Assembly (NCBI GenBank): GCA_023101885.1
Contig: JALPQD010000912.1
Span: forward strand, 237,110-301,109
Origin: Typhlomys cinereus
Lineage: Eukaryota; Chordata; Mammalia; Rodentia; Platacanthomyidae
DNA: 64,000 nt
Reading direction: 5' to 3'
Shown here piece by piece: positions 63,951-64,000 of this stretch. The first letter of the stretch is position 1, and the number at the start of each line of letters is the position of its first letter. Position numbers and translations under genes: made by a program. A model generated the notes under the pieces. It searched no databases and was not told the origin of the DNA. It worked only from the letters and a program-made list of their open reading frames with translations.

Positions 63951-64000
63951 AACAAGTGTGATTTCCTCCTGAACACAAAGAGTTACAATATAGAAACTTC
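62337..64000. repeat. Third-level repeat, copy 3 (cut by the window end)
   Basis: Unit spacings of 872 and 532 bp repeat the start of copies 1 and 2. It carries the same gatagaatcagcccaaaac unit and the a/c hybrid. The array evidently continues beyond 64,000. Confidence 0.85.
63559..63727. repeat. Hybrid a/c monomer, copy 3
   Basis: Third copy, again with aaactagtgtg, 5,654 bp after the second. The shared hybrid shows that the trimer arose once and was then amplified as part of a multi-kilobase unit. Confidence 0.85.

Larger units (their letters stand above)
27209..64000. repeat. Satellite B: ~169-bp tandem repeat array
   Basis: Head-to-tail monomers in one orientation. Successive cttggttcac anchors at 32101, 32270, 32439, 32607 and 32776 are 168-169 bp apart. 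A typical monomer runs cttggttcactattttgg, aaaatcatggcctgcgtg, aacatgttccatggaaa, caaaacaagtgtgatttt, ctcctgaacacaaagagtt, acagtatagaaacttctg, taggatacttatccctaag, aagtgcacttgcaacattt, then gactctgagtcctcctca. A length near one nucleosome plus linker is common in centromeric satellites, but I found no CENP-B box. Short open frames occur on both strands and are by-products of the repeat. The array runs off the right end of the window. Confidence 0.97.
44180..64000. repeat. Main pentameric higher-order repeat array
   Basis: Type d anchors lie at about 44,365, 45,205, 45,910, 46,781, 47,653, 48,491, 49,331, 50,174, 51,046, 51,582, 52,432, 53,291, 54,157, 54,997, 55,837, 56,680, 57,552, 58,089, 58,930, 59,797, 60,658, 61,502, 62,337, 63,209 and 63,741. 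The main spacings are 838-844 bp (five monomers) and 850-872 bp (mostly five monomers plus one 31-bp element). The exceptions are 705 bp (four monomers) and 532-537 bp (three monomers). Identity between units is far higher than between neighbouring monomers, which defines a true higher-order repeat. Confidence 0.9.

Noticed and set aside
27209..64000. CENP-B box in satellite B
   Set aside because: I looked for TTCG followed four bases later by A and then CGGG. ttcg occurs (for example ttcgtgaaaatg near 34,609 and ggttcgctctc in type b) but the CGGG half is never in place. A systematic scan could still find a rare copy.
1..64000. Sequence similarity between satellites A and B indicating a common origin
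   Set aside because: Apart from short shared words such as ggaaac and tgtga I could not align the two units in either orientation.

Overview
The whole 64-kb window is tandemly repeated satellite DNA from a eukaryote. I see no protein-coding gene, RNA gene, transposon, CRISPR array or other single-copy sequence. Long homogeneous arrays, higher-order repeats and CpG positions that alternate with TpG/CpA between copies suggest a large, CpG-methylated genome, probably a vertebrate, and a heterochromatic (centromeric, pericentromeric or sex-chromosome) location. The sequence alone does not name the species or chromosome.

Region A (1 to about 27,208) is an array of roughly 445 copies of a 61-bp unit, all in one orientation. 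Each unit carries a conserved cctaattagcc core, usually two cacctg hexamers 30 and 31 bp apart, and a variable 'gctaat' segment (gctaattag, gctaattgg or gctaatggg). The array is built on longer scales too. A distinctive marker unit recurs at 1, 4,857, 10,168 and 18,712 and opens four large blocks. Multi-kilobase segments are copied between blocks with offsets that change only by near-whole units, as expected from unequal exchange.

The junction lies at about 27,201-27,211. The 61-bp satellite stops inside one unit and an unrelated satellite begins at once, with no spacer and no mobile element.

Region B (about 27,209 to 64,000 and beyond) is an array of about 217 copies of a ~169-bp monomer, also in one orientation. 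Near the junction (27.2-37.1 kb) the monomers are divergent and irregularly ordered. From 37.1 kb, and above all from 44.2 kb, they form a five-monomer higher-order repeat (types a-b-c-d-e, 838-872 bp) with trimer and tetramer variants. From about 48.2 kb the pentamers are themselves arranged in a third-level repeat of 5.66-6.51 kb. An island of older-type monomers (about 41.04-44.18 kb) interrupts the higher-order array. Single-base indels cluster in 59.4-63.95 kb and look more like consensus error than biology.

Nothing here acts as a gene pathway. Short open frames in region B recur because the monomers recur. The interest lies in array architecture: an abrupt junction of two satellites, nested duplication on both sides, and a gradient from divergent to homogenised repeats moving away from the junction.
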